This document shows, in pieces, positions 11,847 through 23,726 of a stretch of 64,000 bases of DNA. How positions within the stretch are numbered: position 1 is the first letter of the stretch; every line of letters starts with the position of its first letter. A model generated the notes under the pieces. The model did no database searches. It was not told the DNA's origin and saw nothing but the letters and a program-made list of their open reading frames with translations. The translations under genes and the position numbers were made by a program. This DNA comes from Branchiostoma belcheri (lineage: Eukaryota > Chordata > Leptocardii > Amphioxiformes > Branchiostomatidae): NCBI RefSeq assembly GCF_001625305.1, contig NW_017804109.1, forward strand, positions 576,203 through 640,202. Direction: 5' to 3'.

Positions 11847-13208
11847 TACTGCGGGTTTGTTACTTTTAGGACGTCGCTCTTTGAATTCTCGAAACCGTTA
11901 ACTGTCTGTCAACACGTTTTCACGGCCACACGGTTTCGGCATAAACGTAACAGAAAACTGATGAATAAATCAAACCCTCGTCAGGTTCTGTTTTATACAT
12001 CATTTTTTCTATTCTCCCCCACGCAGTTTTCAACACTAGCACATGACGCATACCGGCTGCGACCTCCATGCGAGGACAGAAGGAGGACATCTGCATTCCT
12101 GCGAAGCGTGGAAGATCTGGTCCGTTAATGATATCCGACCAGAAAGGCCTGCTGACATTTCGTGTGGGCGGCAGGTCCGAGATTTACTACTTACAGCTCC
12201 TTTTCAGCACTTCATCCGGCACTGACGTCAGCCCGTCCCGTTCTCCACGCACGGCTGGGTAAGAAGTGCGGCTTTGTCGGCGATTTGTCGGCAATGTTGA
12301 TTAGGGACTTTCGCCTCCCAGATTCACAATCTGTCATATAGCCATAATCCTGGCTTTTCATTTTCTCCTCTGAATTATTCATATCTACGGTCTGAAGCGT
12401 GTTGCTACTAATCTCTACACACGTAGCGATGGTGCGTTTTGGTGAGCTTTTATATATTACAGGCTCTACAGATTTGGTCGTCGCCTAGGAAGGCAGAAGA
12501 GCCGAAGATGCCGCAGCTGGTAACTTTGTGTAGCAGACCTCTTTGCCACATTTCTTATTCAAATTGCAACAGTCACACGCCGAGGAGCACCAAGTAGCCT
12601 TTTTGGAAGGTTTTGGAGGATCTTTATGAATATTTGCGTGATGAAGCTTCCGGCAATTGTTTCCTGTTCCTCTGCGTGTATTGCTCGCTGCACCAGCACG
12701 CGATTCGCACATTCCATCATCAGAAGTCCTAATGGAAAATGCGGAACCTCGTCCACACCTGATGAGTGCTGTACCATTGCAGTATAACCGTATCATCGCT
12801 AAACACGTCATTCCTATCGTAAAACTCAAGTTATGAGTTAAAGTAAAAGCATATGCACGTTTTCATAAAAACGATTAATCACGATTCCTGGAAAGTACTC
12901 ACACACCCGTACATGTCGTACACGGGTGACTGAATATTAATCATTATCGAACACAGGTTCCGGTAAAACATGCCATTAACCAGCACTCTGATGCAAGTGG
13001 TAATTGAAAGTTGGGAAATTCAATTACACAGCCTGTAATTCTGTTTCACGGTTTTTCCGTTCGGGATATCTAAGCTATTACATGCCCTCTTAATTCGCGC
13101 TAACGGGAGCGGTGCAGCGACAGTCACGTGCGTCACGCATCCCGGCGGGGAGACAAGCCAGCTGCCACCCGCTTGAACAGACCTGGGGGTGGAAACTGAC
13201 TTTAAAGT

Positions 13209-13300
13209 ATGTCGTGTGGCCTAACGTCAGAGTGCTCGACTCCGAACCAAGAGTCCTGACATGCCAGCGATCTTGTGCCCTTGGGAAAGGCACATTCCCA
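13209..13300 (+). mobile_element. tRNA-derived SINE, truncated copy (head plus CTTGTGCCC motif)
   Basis: Carries TGTGGCCTAACGT, CTCGACTCCGAACCAAGAG, TCCTGACATGCCA and then CTTGTGCCCTTGGGAAAGGC. A short deletion has removed the B box. Lacks the 3' tail. Confidence 0.65.
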
Positions 13301-13492
13301 CGCGGTACCGGCTCTCGTGGTACCCGGGGACAGAGATCGGGGATCTGTGACGTACATCCAGGTAATCTTCATCTTGAAGAAAAACTTGCAACTTTTAACG
13401 ACCAGAAAATGAGGTTTAAGTCGTTAGAAGAAGTAGTACTGCTACGAGATCTAGTTTACATTTGGATTCAATTCTGAATCACATCTGAATCT

Positions 13493-13591
13493 TCAAGCAG
13501 ACCCTACAGTGGCAAGGCTGTATCCATTGGCCAAGGAGTGGAGGTAGCTCCTTGGCCAATAGATACTTGCCACCGTAGAATCTGCTTCGAG
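13493..13591. mobile_element. Small fold-back MITE, AAGCAGA ends
   Basis: AAGCAGACCCTACAGTGGCA and TTGCCACCGTAGAATCTGCTT are inverted repeats. The centre pairs ATTGGCCAAGGAG with CTCCTTGGCCAAT around a short loop. About 99 bp. Confidence 0.75.
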
Positions 13592-15011
13592 ATAAATCAT
13601 TAAACAAACTTTCACATTAAACTTTAGTTTAACTACTGGCCGTCCGTGGCTTAACGTACTCAAATACAAATCCGCACTGGTTTGTCAGTGGAAGGATTTA
13701 GAAACTCCCATTAGAGACAATAAAATCCTGAACAACTTAACAAACTCTGCCAGACGATGAAACACTCATGTTTAAATGGGGCTGAGTAGAAGAAGGCCCC
13801 CAACAGGGAGCCATGAATGCCCCTACGTCTGTTCCGACAACATTCCACAATAGAAGGTCATGATCAACACCCTCCACACGTCTGCGAAGGTCAATCCAAT
13901 CTATCAGAGCCGATAACCGACATCGGCTGATGGAGTGTTCCGCAGGTTTTATGGAGAGTGAAGCGGCAAAGAGATGCCTTTCCAATGGGCTGCGGCATAA
14001 CCTTTACCCCGTTTAGCTTCATCATCTGAAGAATTCGCTTTCTACATACATGTAGCCTACAAAACAATCGTCCTTTAAGTTACCATTTATTGATCAATTT
14101 CCACTCATTTGCTGTTCTCTGTTGCATTTTGTCATGTATTTTGTTATTGTATATCTGTATGTCTGGTGGTGAGGTTAAAATTAGCTACAGCTAGAGTACC
14201 TCACTACCATGTCCTGTATTATCCATGTTGAATTGGATAATTGGATAAATTTTTAAAAATCGCTTTGTCAGCGAAGACGCATCGAGAAACAATCTTATAA
14301 GAGAGACATCCCTTCAGTCTCACTTTGATCTCCCCAATATAGGAGGCCTAAAGACTTCATCGCGTCTTAGCCCAAAGCGACGTTTTATTATATTGTACCA
14401 TGTGGAGCTTTAGACTGGCCTTGGACTGAGCTCTACATGAATAACACGTTAGGACAGGATTTCGCTAATGCATCAGCATATATGAAGGGAAAAGGAAACT
14501 GGAAAGGCATTCAATCCTTGGAAACCAGATTTTTTAAATTCAATATTCTAGTCACTTATGTACGTACAAGTTGAAACAGCACTATCCTAATGTATATGCA
14601 TGTAGACATACAAGAAACATAAATTCCCTACATTGTGACGAAACACGGTTCCTGGAAGGACTCGGATTGATTTTAGGATAATACACCACGGGCTCATCTT
14701 GGGGCTTGTTTCTGCAGTTTTAAATGCCCAAAGTATGAAATACTTCTTCAAACTAGAAAGGCCAATATTTGCTTTGGAGCAAATACAGCGATGGGTTCAC
14801 CACATTTTACGACATGGCAGGGAAAGAATGAGAAACACAAGGGAAAACAATGATTTACATTGATATAACTATAATATGAAGTAACATACAACTAAAACAA
14901 CAGTTGGATAGCTATTCCCTACTTTATTGGTTAGGATTTTTAATTGCATAATGCAAACTGTTGATTTTCAAATAAAAAAAACGTTACATGCCCGCATTCC
15001 AATGCTGGAGC

Positions 15012-15582
15012 NNNNNNNNNNNNNNNNNNNNNNNNNNNNNNNNNNNNNNNNNNNNNNNNNNNNNNNNNNNNNNNNNNNNNNNNNNNNNNNNNNNNNNNNN
15101 NNNNNNNNNNNNNNNNNNNNNNNNNNNNNNNNNNNNNNNNNNNNNNNNNNNNNNNNNNNNNNNNNNNNNNNNNNNNNNNNNNNNNNNNNNNNNNNNNNNN
15201 NNNNNNNNNNNNNNNNNNNNNNNNNNNNNNNNNNNNNNNNNNNNNNNNNNNNNNNNNNNNNNNNNNNNNNNNNNNNNNNNNNNNNNNNNNNNNNNNNNNN
15301 NNNNNNNNNNNNNNNNNNNNNNNNNNNNNNNNNNNNNNNNNNNNNNNNNNNNNNNNNNNNNNNNNNNNNNNNNNNNNNNNNNNNNNNNNNNNNNNNNNNN
15401 NNNNNNNNNNNNNNNNNNNNNNNNNNNNNNNNNNNNNNNNNNNNNNNNNNNNNNNNNNNNNNNNNNNNNNNNNNNNNNNNNNNNNNNNNNNNNNNNNNNN
15501 NNNNNNNNNNNNNNNNNNNNNNNNNNNNNNNNNNNNNNNNNNNNNNNNNNNNNNNNNNNNNNNNNNNNNNNNNNNNNNNNNN
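15012..15582. other. Assembly gap (571 N)
   Basis: An unbroken run of N inside intron 2. Any open frame that crosses it is artificial. The sequence on both sides is AT-rich intronic DNA. Confidence 1.
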
Positions 15583-15773
15583 AAAACTCAAATAAAACCA
15601 TTCTAAAAGCCTGTATCACAAAAATTTAAAAAACGCCTAGGGGTATTTGCCCACTGTACCTCCATACCAAATTTCAGGACCTTAGGCCCTAAAATGAAGA
15701 AGATGAATCCATTTAAAAAATGGCAGGAGAAGAAGAAGAAGGAGAAGGAGAAGAAACATACAGAAAAAGCAAT

Positions 15774-15811
15774 ATGGGTTCACCACCACTTCGTGGTGTG
15801 GTGAACCCATA
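15774..15811. repeat. Short near-perfect hairpin
   Basis: ATGGGTTCACCACCAC, a 6-base spacer, GTGGTGAACCCAT. The half-site GATGGGTTCACCAC also occurs alone at 14791, so this may be the joined ends of an element family. Confidence 0.55.
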
Positions 15812-18321
15812 ATGACACAATTTGAGGTACTATGTGTCAATGCATATGTCATAGAGATTGCTTTATTCAGAATATCTCCAGTCTTACCCGCGAAATATTG
15901 CATTGGATGCCTTTGATTCAGCCGTGCCGGAATGATTAATGAATGAAGAACTTAATTGCACAAGAATTAAAGTTTGATGATGTACTGTATGTATATCCCG
16001 ACAGTAATAACACGGCGATGTCGTGAATGATTATCAGAAAGCTACCTGAGGATTAAAAGTGGAGCAGTTGTAAAGAGGATACGGATATGACGACAGTAAT
16101 GACGTTGATGAGCTGACGCGTCGCCGTTCCTTGACGTAAACGTCTGCTCTTGAAAGCTGCTTTACAATTTCAGAGGTTCACAGGCGCCCATTTTATCCTA
16201 ATCCATGGCCATTAGATCTTAGCCTTCGCAGTAAAAACAAGGAGAAGTCAGGGACATCTTCCCTCCATGGAGGAGGTTGGTGTTGTAAGGTTTTATTTAT
16301 GTTATCACCTGTATTCATTGTATATGGAAGGTATGTTCAGATGAAGATGAAGAATGGCTAGAAGAAGGCAGATGGGTTTAAATGTAATTTGACGTTATAT
16401 GGCCATGAATATCATTAACAGCACTAACAGACCTATAATAAAACCAGCCAACCAACCATAGTGAAGAGGTGACGGGACTATATTTCCTTCAGTCTCTGTC
16501 TAGGGGTAAAAATAGATTGGGCTGCCTCAGCCTGGCCTGCCAGCTGGAGGTATATAAACAAAAACACTCTAGATCTGTCCCAACTTTTGGGTCAAACAGA
16601 CCATCCTATTATGAAGTAGGGGTGAAAAATGAAAATCCTTTTAAATTAAGCAATAAAAATATACGATAACCTGCTAATGCACTCTAAAACGCAAAGAGAC
16701 TCAACAACTACCCACATACCAAATATTATACCAAACGACCCACCAGATTTTCCAAACATTCAACACAAAAAGACCAACTTTAAACATATTGTAAATATCA
16801 AACGCAAACAGCTAGGAAGCCCAAATTTAAACCACTAAACCGTGGTAATAACAACTACATGCTACCTTAATATCGCACAAACAGTCCATAACGCGCAAAC
16901 AACAGAATAAAAAAATTAAACTGCAGTACCAAGGTCAATCACCAGGGGCTCAAAGTCAACCTACACAATCTCCAAGGCCCCATCCATCAATCTGCCAAAT
17001 ATCGTACAGTTCCTTCTCACCGATCTTCAGATATCAGACCAAACATGAAACGGAGTAAAAACAGTACCCCCATTTTCATGGAGGGTAATTACATGCTGCC
17101 ACCTCCGAACTAGAATCCTTGCATTATCGATGCTTTGTCTCTGGCAGTTTATTCACTCTCAGATAGTCGTAAAAGCTTCAGAAATCACACCAACAGGTGG
17201 AAAAGGAAAATGGAATGGATGGACTTTCATTCGACATTGGCCAAATCTATTACCAGTTCACTGAAACGCTCTGTGCGCTGTCCTTTCTGAAGTTCAAAGT
17301 CATTCTATTCGCGCTGAGGCGGATGAAGGTTGAAGGTTGCACAAGCGGACCTCCTGGATAGTTGGAAACTACTAACACCCACACGTTGGGCCGCTTTAAA
17401 GCCAAAGTTGGTCCAAGTAACGAAATACAAATAACACACCCGGTAACGTTTACAGTAGTTACTAGATAATGGTGTTCACCGTTAGTCAGTATACACTGGG
17501 CTGAGATGTCCTCCCCACATCCTGAGAGAAGCAAACATGGTCTCTTAGCGATATGAGGATGCGCAACAAAAGGTTTGCAGGCAATAGCTAGTGAGCATGT
17601 TTACAGCTGAACTATCGTCCCTGGTTGTAAAATCGCTATATTTCTACATAGTACTATATATAGCTAGAACTGTACAATAATGACCAGTGTAACTGGTCAA
17701 TTATTGCTTAGCAATTGATTATTAATTGCAGGAAAATGAATCGTGGCTACACAAACAGATAATATGGGGAGACTCCCTCCTGTCTGTGTTTACATGATTA
17801 AACCAGACGGCACACTGTGGGCGGAGACGTATCGTTATCCCAGACTTCTGATGCCAAATTAAGGACCCGGGTCCCCCGTGTATACAGTCTAGCCCCCATT
17901 GTTGTGTTGACGCGATCCCGCTGTAATGAAATAACATGCGTCACCGTGTTCAGGCTGTACATAAATGAGGATTCAGCCGAACGTCATCATCCACACGGAT
18001 GATTTGTATCTTGTCTACAAAGGCCGGGCTAATTGGAGCTGTGCGTGCATCCCGCCCATTGTGCACCTGTAATGGGAGCTCTGATGGAGGCAATCTAATC
18101 TGCCTTCTCCCTGCCTGCAGTAACACGTTTAGCTCGGCGGCAAATGACATTAGCGGGATCCGCTTTCCCCCGAGACACGCGTCTATGAAATAGATGCTTT
18201 TATTTAGCTGACTTGTTCCCTGATTACGGTTTAATTTCCTTCCGGCTCCAAGTTCCGTAGACGCGTATTCCGAATTGTATGAAAAGATCACAACAAAGAT
18301 GACAGGTTGGTGCATTCCGAG

Positions 18322-18691
18322 TAGTCTCTACCAGACTAACTACGCTGGCTATATATTGGACAATATTTTCCAGCGGAGTTTGGCCGCCTTGTAGGGTTTG
18401 ACTGGCTGCTTCGGAGGGAAAGAAACCACCTCCCCTCGCCCGCATCCGGACACCCTTGGCCAATTTTACTCTTTTTTTTGCCGAATTCTACGATCCGTAT
18501 TCCCGTAGAAAGGCCTGGTGGAGGCTAGGCAGGGGTGTTGACGAAGATCCATGGGCTGTCAGTAGATCACGAAGACGGGCAGGCAGACTATGCGCGGGGT
18601 GATGAATTCGGCAGTTCTCCCGCCAAGAGTGGGCAAGGTCCAAAACAGAAACACGAGAAACTCTTCCCGTAGAAAGGCCTGGTGGAGGCTA
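18322..18691. mobile_element. Composite fold-back element, TAGTCTCTACCAG ends
   Basis: Left end TAGTCTCTACCAGACT, right end AGGCCTGGTGGAGGCTA. The flanks CATTCCGAG and CATTCTGAG are a 9-bp duplication with one mismatch. The same right end also occurs internally at about 18500-18527, followed by 160 or so bases of host-like sequence that recur at 19189-19322. The unit that moved therefore seems to have captured flanking DNA with a second terminus. Confidence 0.85.
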
Positions 18692-19755
18692 CATTCTGAG
18701 TACGTGTAGTACGTGTTTACATGTCTGAGATCCGCGGGAAGCACTCAGCTCCTGGGCGCGTCATCCTGCCGTCCGTAATTGAAAGTGAAACGGTGCTTCA
18801 TCACCCTCCATCAGCCGCCCGTTGTTTTCGTCGCGTCCGGTTTTTTTTTTCCGCGGAAATCGACCTCGGTGATCTACCAAGGCGCGGCTCTTATCCAATT
18901 AGACCGCGAACTTGCCGAGATTGGCGCGGCGTTCCCCGGTGTTGACGATGATCCATGGGCTGTCAGCAGATCAAGAAGACGGGCAGGGGATAGTCTATAC
19001 CAGACTAACTACGCTGGCTACATAGGAGAATATTTGCCGTGGGAGTTTGGCCGCCTTGTATGTAGGTTTGACTGGCCGCGGAAGGAAAGAAACTACCTCC
19101 CCGCGGTCGGACTCCCTTGGCCAATTTTATTCTCCTTTTTGCCGAATTCTACGATCTGTATTCCCGTAGAAAGGCCTGGTGGAGGCTAGGCAGGGGTGTT
19201 GACGAAGATCCATGGGCTGTCGGCACATCACGAAGACCGGCAGGCAGACGATGCGCGGGGTGATGATCCCGGCAGTTCTCCCGCCAAGAGTGGGCAAGGT
19301 CCATAACAAACACGAGAAACTCTGACAGGTTGAGGACAATAAAAAGCAGAACTGAACGATATTGGAACTCACCAATCCCCTACTTTGCTAGACTGCTGAA
19401 TGATTTGAATACTGCCTGATTGTACAGCACGGGTGACTTGAGGAAGATTGTAAATATGTTGTTAAATAAAAAAAGGACAATAAAAAGCAGAACTAAACGA
19501 TATTGGAACACACAAATTCCCTACATTGCTAGACTGCTGAATGATTCGAATACTTCCTGATTGTGCAGCACGGGTGACTTGATGAAGATTGTAAATTGTT
19601 GTTAAATGTTGTTTGTAACTCTGAGTAAATTTAAAATAATGTGCGCGGCTATTATCCAATTAGCCAGACCGCGAACTTGCCGAGATTGGCGCGGCGTTCC
19701 CGGGTGTTGACGATGATCCATGGGCTGTCAGGACATCACGAAGACGGGCAGGGGA
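18528..19755. repeat. Local duplication block built around a GTTGACGA.GATCCATGG unit
   Basis: GTTGACGAWGATCCATGGGC followed by TGTC and GACGGGCAGG occurs at about 18537, 18940, 19198 and 19707. Longer segments are duplicated too: 18528-18661 with 19189-19322, 18880-18990 with 19640-19755, and 19331-19472 with 19475-19605 in tandem. Two fold-back elements were inserted during or after the process. No protein can be assigned. Confidence 0.8.
18991..19188. mobile_element. Fold-back MITE, TAGTCTATACCAG ends
   Basis: 198-bp relative of the element at 18322, with ends TAGTCTATACCAGACT and GGCCTGGTGGAGGCTA. The flanks GGCAGGGGA and GGCAGGGGT form a 9-bp duplication with one mismatch. Confidence 0.9.
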
Positions 19756-19805
19756 AGCGCAGGTTGTGTTGATGATCCCTGTCGGCGTCCAGACTACCGC
19801 CCGGT

Positions 19806-19925
19806 TAGCCTGGGTGCCAGAGTCAGCCAAACCCATAGCACACTGGACACAAAGTATCTCAGTGAGCACTGAGATACTTAGTGCCCAGTGTGCTATGGGT
19901 CTGGCTGACCCTGGCACCCAGGATA
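19806..19925. mobile_element. Palindromic element, TAGCCTGGGTGCC ends
   Basis: About 120 bp, close to a perfect hairpin: TAGCCTGGGTGCCAG.. with ..CTGGCACCCAGGATA, arms running through CATAGCACACTGG and GTATCTCAGT to a 4-base loop. Terminal sequence as in the 76-bp element at 56698. I found no clear target duplication. Confidence 0.8.
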
Positions 19926-20070
19926 CGAACGCGGTTGGGCAAATCAAATCCCCAGGAGTGCCATCTCTATTAGCGGCCTGTTGTACCGGGCGGGGGGAAG
20001 TTATTAGAGCCCAGAATACACAGCCTGCCTGAACACCCCAACTACTACATGTATGCCCCAACCACGATAA

Positions 20071-20235
20071 GTGGGGTCGTGTGGCATAGAGGAAACGTGC
20101 TTGACTCGGAACCAAGAGGTCCCGGGTTCGAGTCCTGACATGCCACCGACCAACTCAAGTGAAAATGAGTATTGTCTTGTCCTGTCCTGTATTCGTCCTG
20201 TCAGCCTTGGTGGCGGCATAAAATAAGTTGATATA
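20071..20235 (+). mobile_element. tRNA-derived SINE, copy with head and tail
   Basis: The head has an A-box-like GTGGCATAGAGG and a B box GGTTCGAGTCC, with GTGGCAT/ATGCCAC complementary at its ends, as in a tRNA-related pol III promoter. A tail region (TTGTCCTGT..TTGGTGGCGGCATAAA) follows that is shared with the copy at 20990. The D and anticodon arms do not fold properly, so it is not a working tRNA. Confidence 0.75.
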
Positions 20236-20989
20236 ACTTTAGTGTGCTTTTACCATGTCTAGTCATGAAATGCTAGAATATTTAAAAAAACACGATAAGA
20301 CTGGATACTAGGCTAGCATCCCCGCCGCCCGACATGCTGACATCAGCGGGAACCAGCCGCCGACATGATGGATCTGTTTGGAAACCTTCCAGACTCTGAC
20401 TGTACGATAACTGCAGACTGGATGGGATATGCATAGACTAGACGTCTTCTTTTCCAGACACGAAATTAGGAAAACAATTTCTTCGTCAATACAATTGTTG
20501 CTCTTGCCTTTATCTTTGGTCCTTGTTTTCCGGGGCTGTGGATCATGTAGTACTTCAGGAGACTCAAGTTCAATTTTGTTGTTAACTTCAATTTTTTTTA
20601 TTCTAGCTGTAATGAATAACGTGCCGTTATGTCATCTACTTTCGATTTGAATTGCTGCCGGCATTGGCAAGCAGTTGTATGATAATTTTCTTCAAGCCGA
20701 CATGCATTTGCTCATGACTTTGACTCCTAAAATGGGAAAAATTACTGAAGAGATGGAGGTGGGGTCTCTCACGCAGTTCAGAACTGAACAGGCAAGAATC
20801 TTGTTGCATTGACCCACCCAACACGTATAGATCAGTAAATATTACTAACGCACTAAACTCACTTATCCTGCCCTCTACACGCACAAATTGAGTTATTTAT
20901 GTTCTCTCCTCCCTGCTATCCTTATCTTTCCCCATTTTAAAATGTCTAGGACACTTGTTACTAACACGTGCGGTCGGTTCATAAACCCA

Positions 20990-21090
20990 GCAATGCCCTT
21001 CCACCAGTCTTGTGCCCTGGGGAAAGGCACTTTACACGACTTGTATTGTCCTGTGTGTTGGTGGCGGCATTAAAGTTTTGAAAAAAAAAA
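20990..21090 (+). mobile_element. tRNA-derived SINE, 5'-truncated copy with A tail
   Basis: Starts near CTTCCACCAGTCTTGTGCCC, continues GGAAAGGCACTTTACACGAC and TTGTCCTGTGTG, ends GGTGGCGGCATTAAAG and an A10 tract. Together with the copies at 13209 and 20071 it gives the full layout of the family. Confidence 0.75.
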
Positions 21091-21126
21091 CTTGAGTTTG
21101 CCGTCACAATACTACGTCTTGTGATC

Positions 21127-21150
21127 CACTCACTCACTCACTCACTCACT
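21127..21150. repeat. (CACT)n microsatellite
   Basis: Six CACT units in a row. Confidence 0.95.
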
Positions 21151-21372
21151 GCGTCGAGCTCACTCGAAGTCTCCCTATGACTGTTTCCATTTTTTCTCTA
21201 TCCTCCATCGCAGCAGACAGTTGACTTAGAGTCATTCCACTGTCAGCTTCTAGCTGTTTTATGTAAGTCAAATGTGGTCTTCCACGATTCCTTCTTGTGA
21301 TTACATGTTGAAATAAAAAAAACAGCAACGGGACTCAGCAGTACAACAGAAGAAGAAGAAGAGTGGTCTTAC

Positions 21373-21516
21373 CTTGTGCGGGACCCAGATGTTGAGATAG
21401 AGGCAGTCCTCGCTGTCTCCCACGGTGTCTGTAGCCGGGTTAGCGGGCTGGGGACAGGCAGGGCCGGGACGGTATGCGTTACGCACCGGGTAGGACGTCT
21501 CGGGTCTCTCGGGGGG
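21373..21516 (-). CDS. Exon 2 of type-B carboxylesterase / neuroligin-like gene (EDCLYLN signature)
   Basis: Forty-eight codons, residues 70-117, phase 0 at both ends. The acceptor is TCCTCCTCAG and the donor AAG/GTAAGA. It begins PPERPE, the usual continuation of RRF in this family, and carries the second family signature SEDCLYLNIWVP at residues 104-115. C90 and C107 should form the conserved first disulfide. Only 16 residues separate them, against about 26 in Torpedo acetylcholinesterase (from memory), so the omega loop that lines the active-site gorge is shortened. The intron that follows falls between EDCLYLN..P and the HGG strand, close to where alternative site A lies in vertebrate neuroligins. 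Confidence 0.95.
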
Positions 21517-22414
21517 CTGAGGAGGAATAAAACAAGCTTTACTTCATCTGTAGAGCCTTTGTATTCAACTTTCAACAACACAATAACAGTACATCGCGGA
21601 ACACCAGTACACACAAGCATTGTTCGACTCCATAGCCTTATTAACAAATGTACTATGGGCATAGCACCAGCAAAAGTACAATGGGCTCGTCTGAAGGTAA
21701 CATCTTCACTCCCATGTTGCACAACACAATAACAGTACATCGCGTAGCACAAAGCATCAGAAAGAAGCATCTCATGACTCCATGGTCTCACCAAATGTAC
21801 TTGTATCATGTGCTCAGCTCCAAGAATGTACAATAGGCTCGTCTCAAGGCAACATCTACACTGACAGGTTGCGAATGTGAAGGAACCAACTGATCGAACA
21901 ACACCTTAGATACACGCGACGAAGATCGAGGACAAAAACGTGTGTCTGTAGGCCCTCCTCCGAAATCGCGTGTACGTAAAGCCATCGTTAAGTGTCCGGA
22001 TACAGTGCAGGCAGCCGAACAGTCAAGAAAATGAACTTGCCGTGTCGAAACGAAGCTTTAATATAAGATACATATATAACGATTGATGTAAGATATATAT
22101 ATACATAAAGATAGATGTCTGTGCATACGATAGCCATCTGTTAATGCATACGGCATCAGTAGATTGTGTATATCACATTCTCTATCACGGCACATCATAA
22201 TGTATTATGCATGCTGTTCGTGAAACTATGTCGCATGTATAACCTCCATGCGTGAATTCATTCCATATGTTCTATGTTATTCGGTACGGTGCGTCCGTAT
22301 GGCCCAAGTGTGAAGGGACGATCTGTTTTGTCCGTGCACGACGCCTTGTGCTATTGAACTGTGGACTGGGTTTTCTGACTGTAATCATTCGACAATAAGT
22401 TCACCACCTAGACC

Positions 22415-22630
22415 TAGTCTCCATCAGACTCCTTTACAGGCTGAATAGATAGTAGAAATCGGCCTAAAAGTGGTTTTAATTGGGCAGAGAAGTTGGCCAG
22501 CCAGGGAGGGTCCAAGTTGCCTGCACAGATGAACCCTGTCTGGCCGACCAACTTCTCTGGCTAAGTAAAACCCCTTTTTAGTCCGATTTCTACTATTTAT
22601 TCGGCCTGCAAAGGAGTCTGCTGGGGACTA
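22415..22630. mobile_element. Fold-back MITE, TAGTCTCC family
   Basis: 216-bp palindrome: TAGTCTCCATCAGACTCC.. on the left, ..GGAGTCTGCTGGGGACTA on the right. The arms pair over more than 60 bp around a short GC-rich centre. The flanks ACCTAGACC and ACCTAGAGC make a 9-bp target duplication with one mismatch. Related in sequence to the copy at 32384. Confidence 0.92.
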
Positions 22631-22973
22631 ACCTAGAGCGTCCTATCGCCAGGTCACATGCAGGTATTCGCTCTGAAACAAAAAGCAATTTTCCGTCTAG
22701 TTGAACTTAAAGTACAAGTTCACATCTGGTATATCCCTGCGTCTTCCCGAATTTCATGCACATCTTTGCGCTGCGCGGGCTGTATCTGTACGTCATCCTT
22801 AAGGGCTGCAAGGCTGCTTTATCTACCTGCGAGTCGCAGTCAGTAGGCGTTGATCCTTTTATCCTGCATGTCCCCGTGTTCCATCTGGCATCTCTCCCGA
22901 CGCGTGTAGAGGGAGATTACAGGATCGACGCAATATAGAGGAACGGCCGGAACGTGCCTTGTACAGTACATGC

Positions 22974-23395
22974 TAGAGCTGTGTACCGGTACGCAGTACC
23001 GATACTGTACCGGAAAAATTGATTAGGTACAGGTCCAAAATACCTAATCCCTCAGTACCGGTACTGTACCTAAACAATTTCACACTAATTTTATGCCTAT
23101 TTGTGACCTCAAATGTTTAAATAGCTGGTTAACAATGGGTGCCTGTGTAAGGACAGTGTGTTCATGAAAACAAAAACATCTTAGTTTTGCCTATATTTTA
23201 TCTGAGCATTCGCCATAAACAAAGAATAAACCTTAACTATCAAGTTTATTTATGTTTTTTTGTTATTGAAGGAGTTCAGAAGAGCATATAAATTGGTCGA
23301 ATTGTTCAGGTACAGGTTCAGGTCCGGACCTGTACCTAAACCTGTGTACCTGTACCTGTACCTGTACCTAAAATTTGTTTAGGTACACAGCTCTA
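22974..23395. mobile_element. hAT-like non-autonomous DNA transposon
   Basis: 422 bp with inverted ends TAGAGCTGTGTACC and GGTACACAGCTCTA and a perfect 8-bp target duplication GTACATGC, both typical of hAT elements. Just inside each end are dense copies of the self-complementary motif GTACAGGTAC / GTACCTGTACC, which may be subterminal transposase-binding repeats. The AT-rich middle has no transposase. Confidence 0.9.
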
Positions 23396-23402
23396 GTACA
23401 TG

Positions 23403-23726
23403 CCCATTCTTTCCTAGAGCTATCGCAGAGTGGAACTCGCTGTTACCAAGTACAGTAGGGGCATTATCATGAGCTAGCTTTAGTCTTAGTCTATAGATGC
23501 TGGAGCAAAACCCTCTCTGGGGCATACATAATGTCCAGGTGAACAATATTTAGAGTTAGATGAGTTAACCAATGCTTTAAACAATGTTTAGAGATAGATA
23601 TTTAAGGGTTAGGTATCGTTTAGTCGTTCGGTGTAATGTAGGCAGCTGCCGCCGCGCCGCGTGCCTGCGAAGCTGGTGTGTTACGCCAAAGAGCGGTTAT
23701 GCCGGCTATACAGATACAGATACATG
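23403..23726 (+). mobile_element. LINE 3' end, GATACA-tail family, copy A
   Basis: Begins in the C-terminal part of a reverse-transcriptase ORF: the phrase FPRAIAEWNSLLPSTVGALS ends in a stop. A 3' UTR follows, with a GC-rich module (GCCGCCGCGCCGCGTGCCTG..GTGTGTTACGCC..GGTTATGCCGGCTATA) and the tail (CAGATA)2. Truncated at the 5' end, as is usual for non-LTR retrotransposons. Confidence 0.8.

Larger units (their letters stand above)
7117..21372 (-). other. Intron 2 of the esterase/neuroligin-like gene
   Basis: About 14.3 kb between exons 2 and 3, filled mainly by the repeats listed separately. In 7150-8620 I see only retroposon-like tails (a TGAATGAATAAAT end near 7181-7240 and a short CAAAGTCAACT tandem at 7377-7445). 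In 9200-11620 there is only a local duplication of about 55 bp (10531-10585 and 10861-10915). In 11870-13200, 13600-14990 and 15900-18300 I see no gene. Homeodomain-type core sites in the stretch 17880-18180 might mark a conserved non-coding element, but I have no comparative evidence. Confidence 0.85.

Noticed and set aside
12485..12829. Minus-strand open frame with a cysteine-rich end (SSACDCCNLNKKCGKEVCY)
   Set aside because: Interesting cysteine spacing, but no convincing signal peptide, splice context or family; kept only as a note for transcript checking.
14927..15629. Long open frames on both strands around 15 kb
   Set aside because: They are read through the N gap and have no meaning.
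18779..19189. 136-codon plus-strand open frame with a VDDDPWAV phrase
   Set aside because: It crosses a local duplication and a MITE whose borders are fixed by a 9-bp duplication; the phrase recurs only because the DNA is duplicated.
19660..20115. 151-codon minus-strand open frame
   Set aside because: It covers a near-perfect palindrome (19806-19925), so both strands are open for the same reason.
20071..20160. Possible tRNA gene
   Set aside because: A B box and complementary ends exist, but the D and anticodon arms do not fold and the sequence continues into a SINE body with two other copies nearby.
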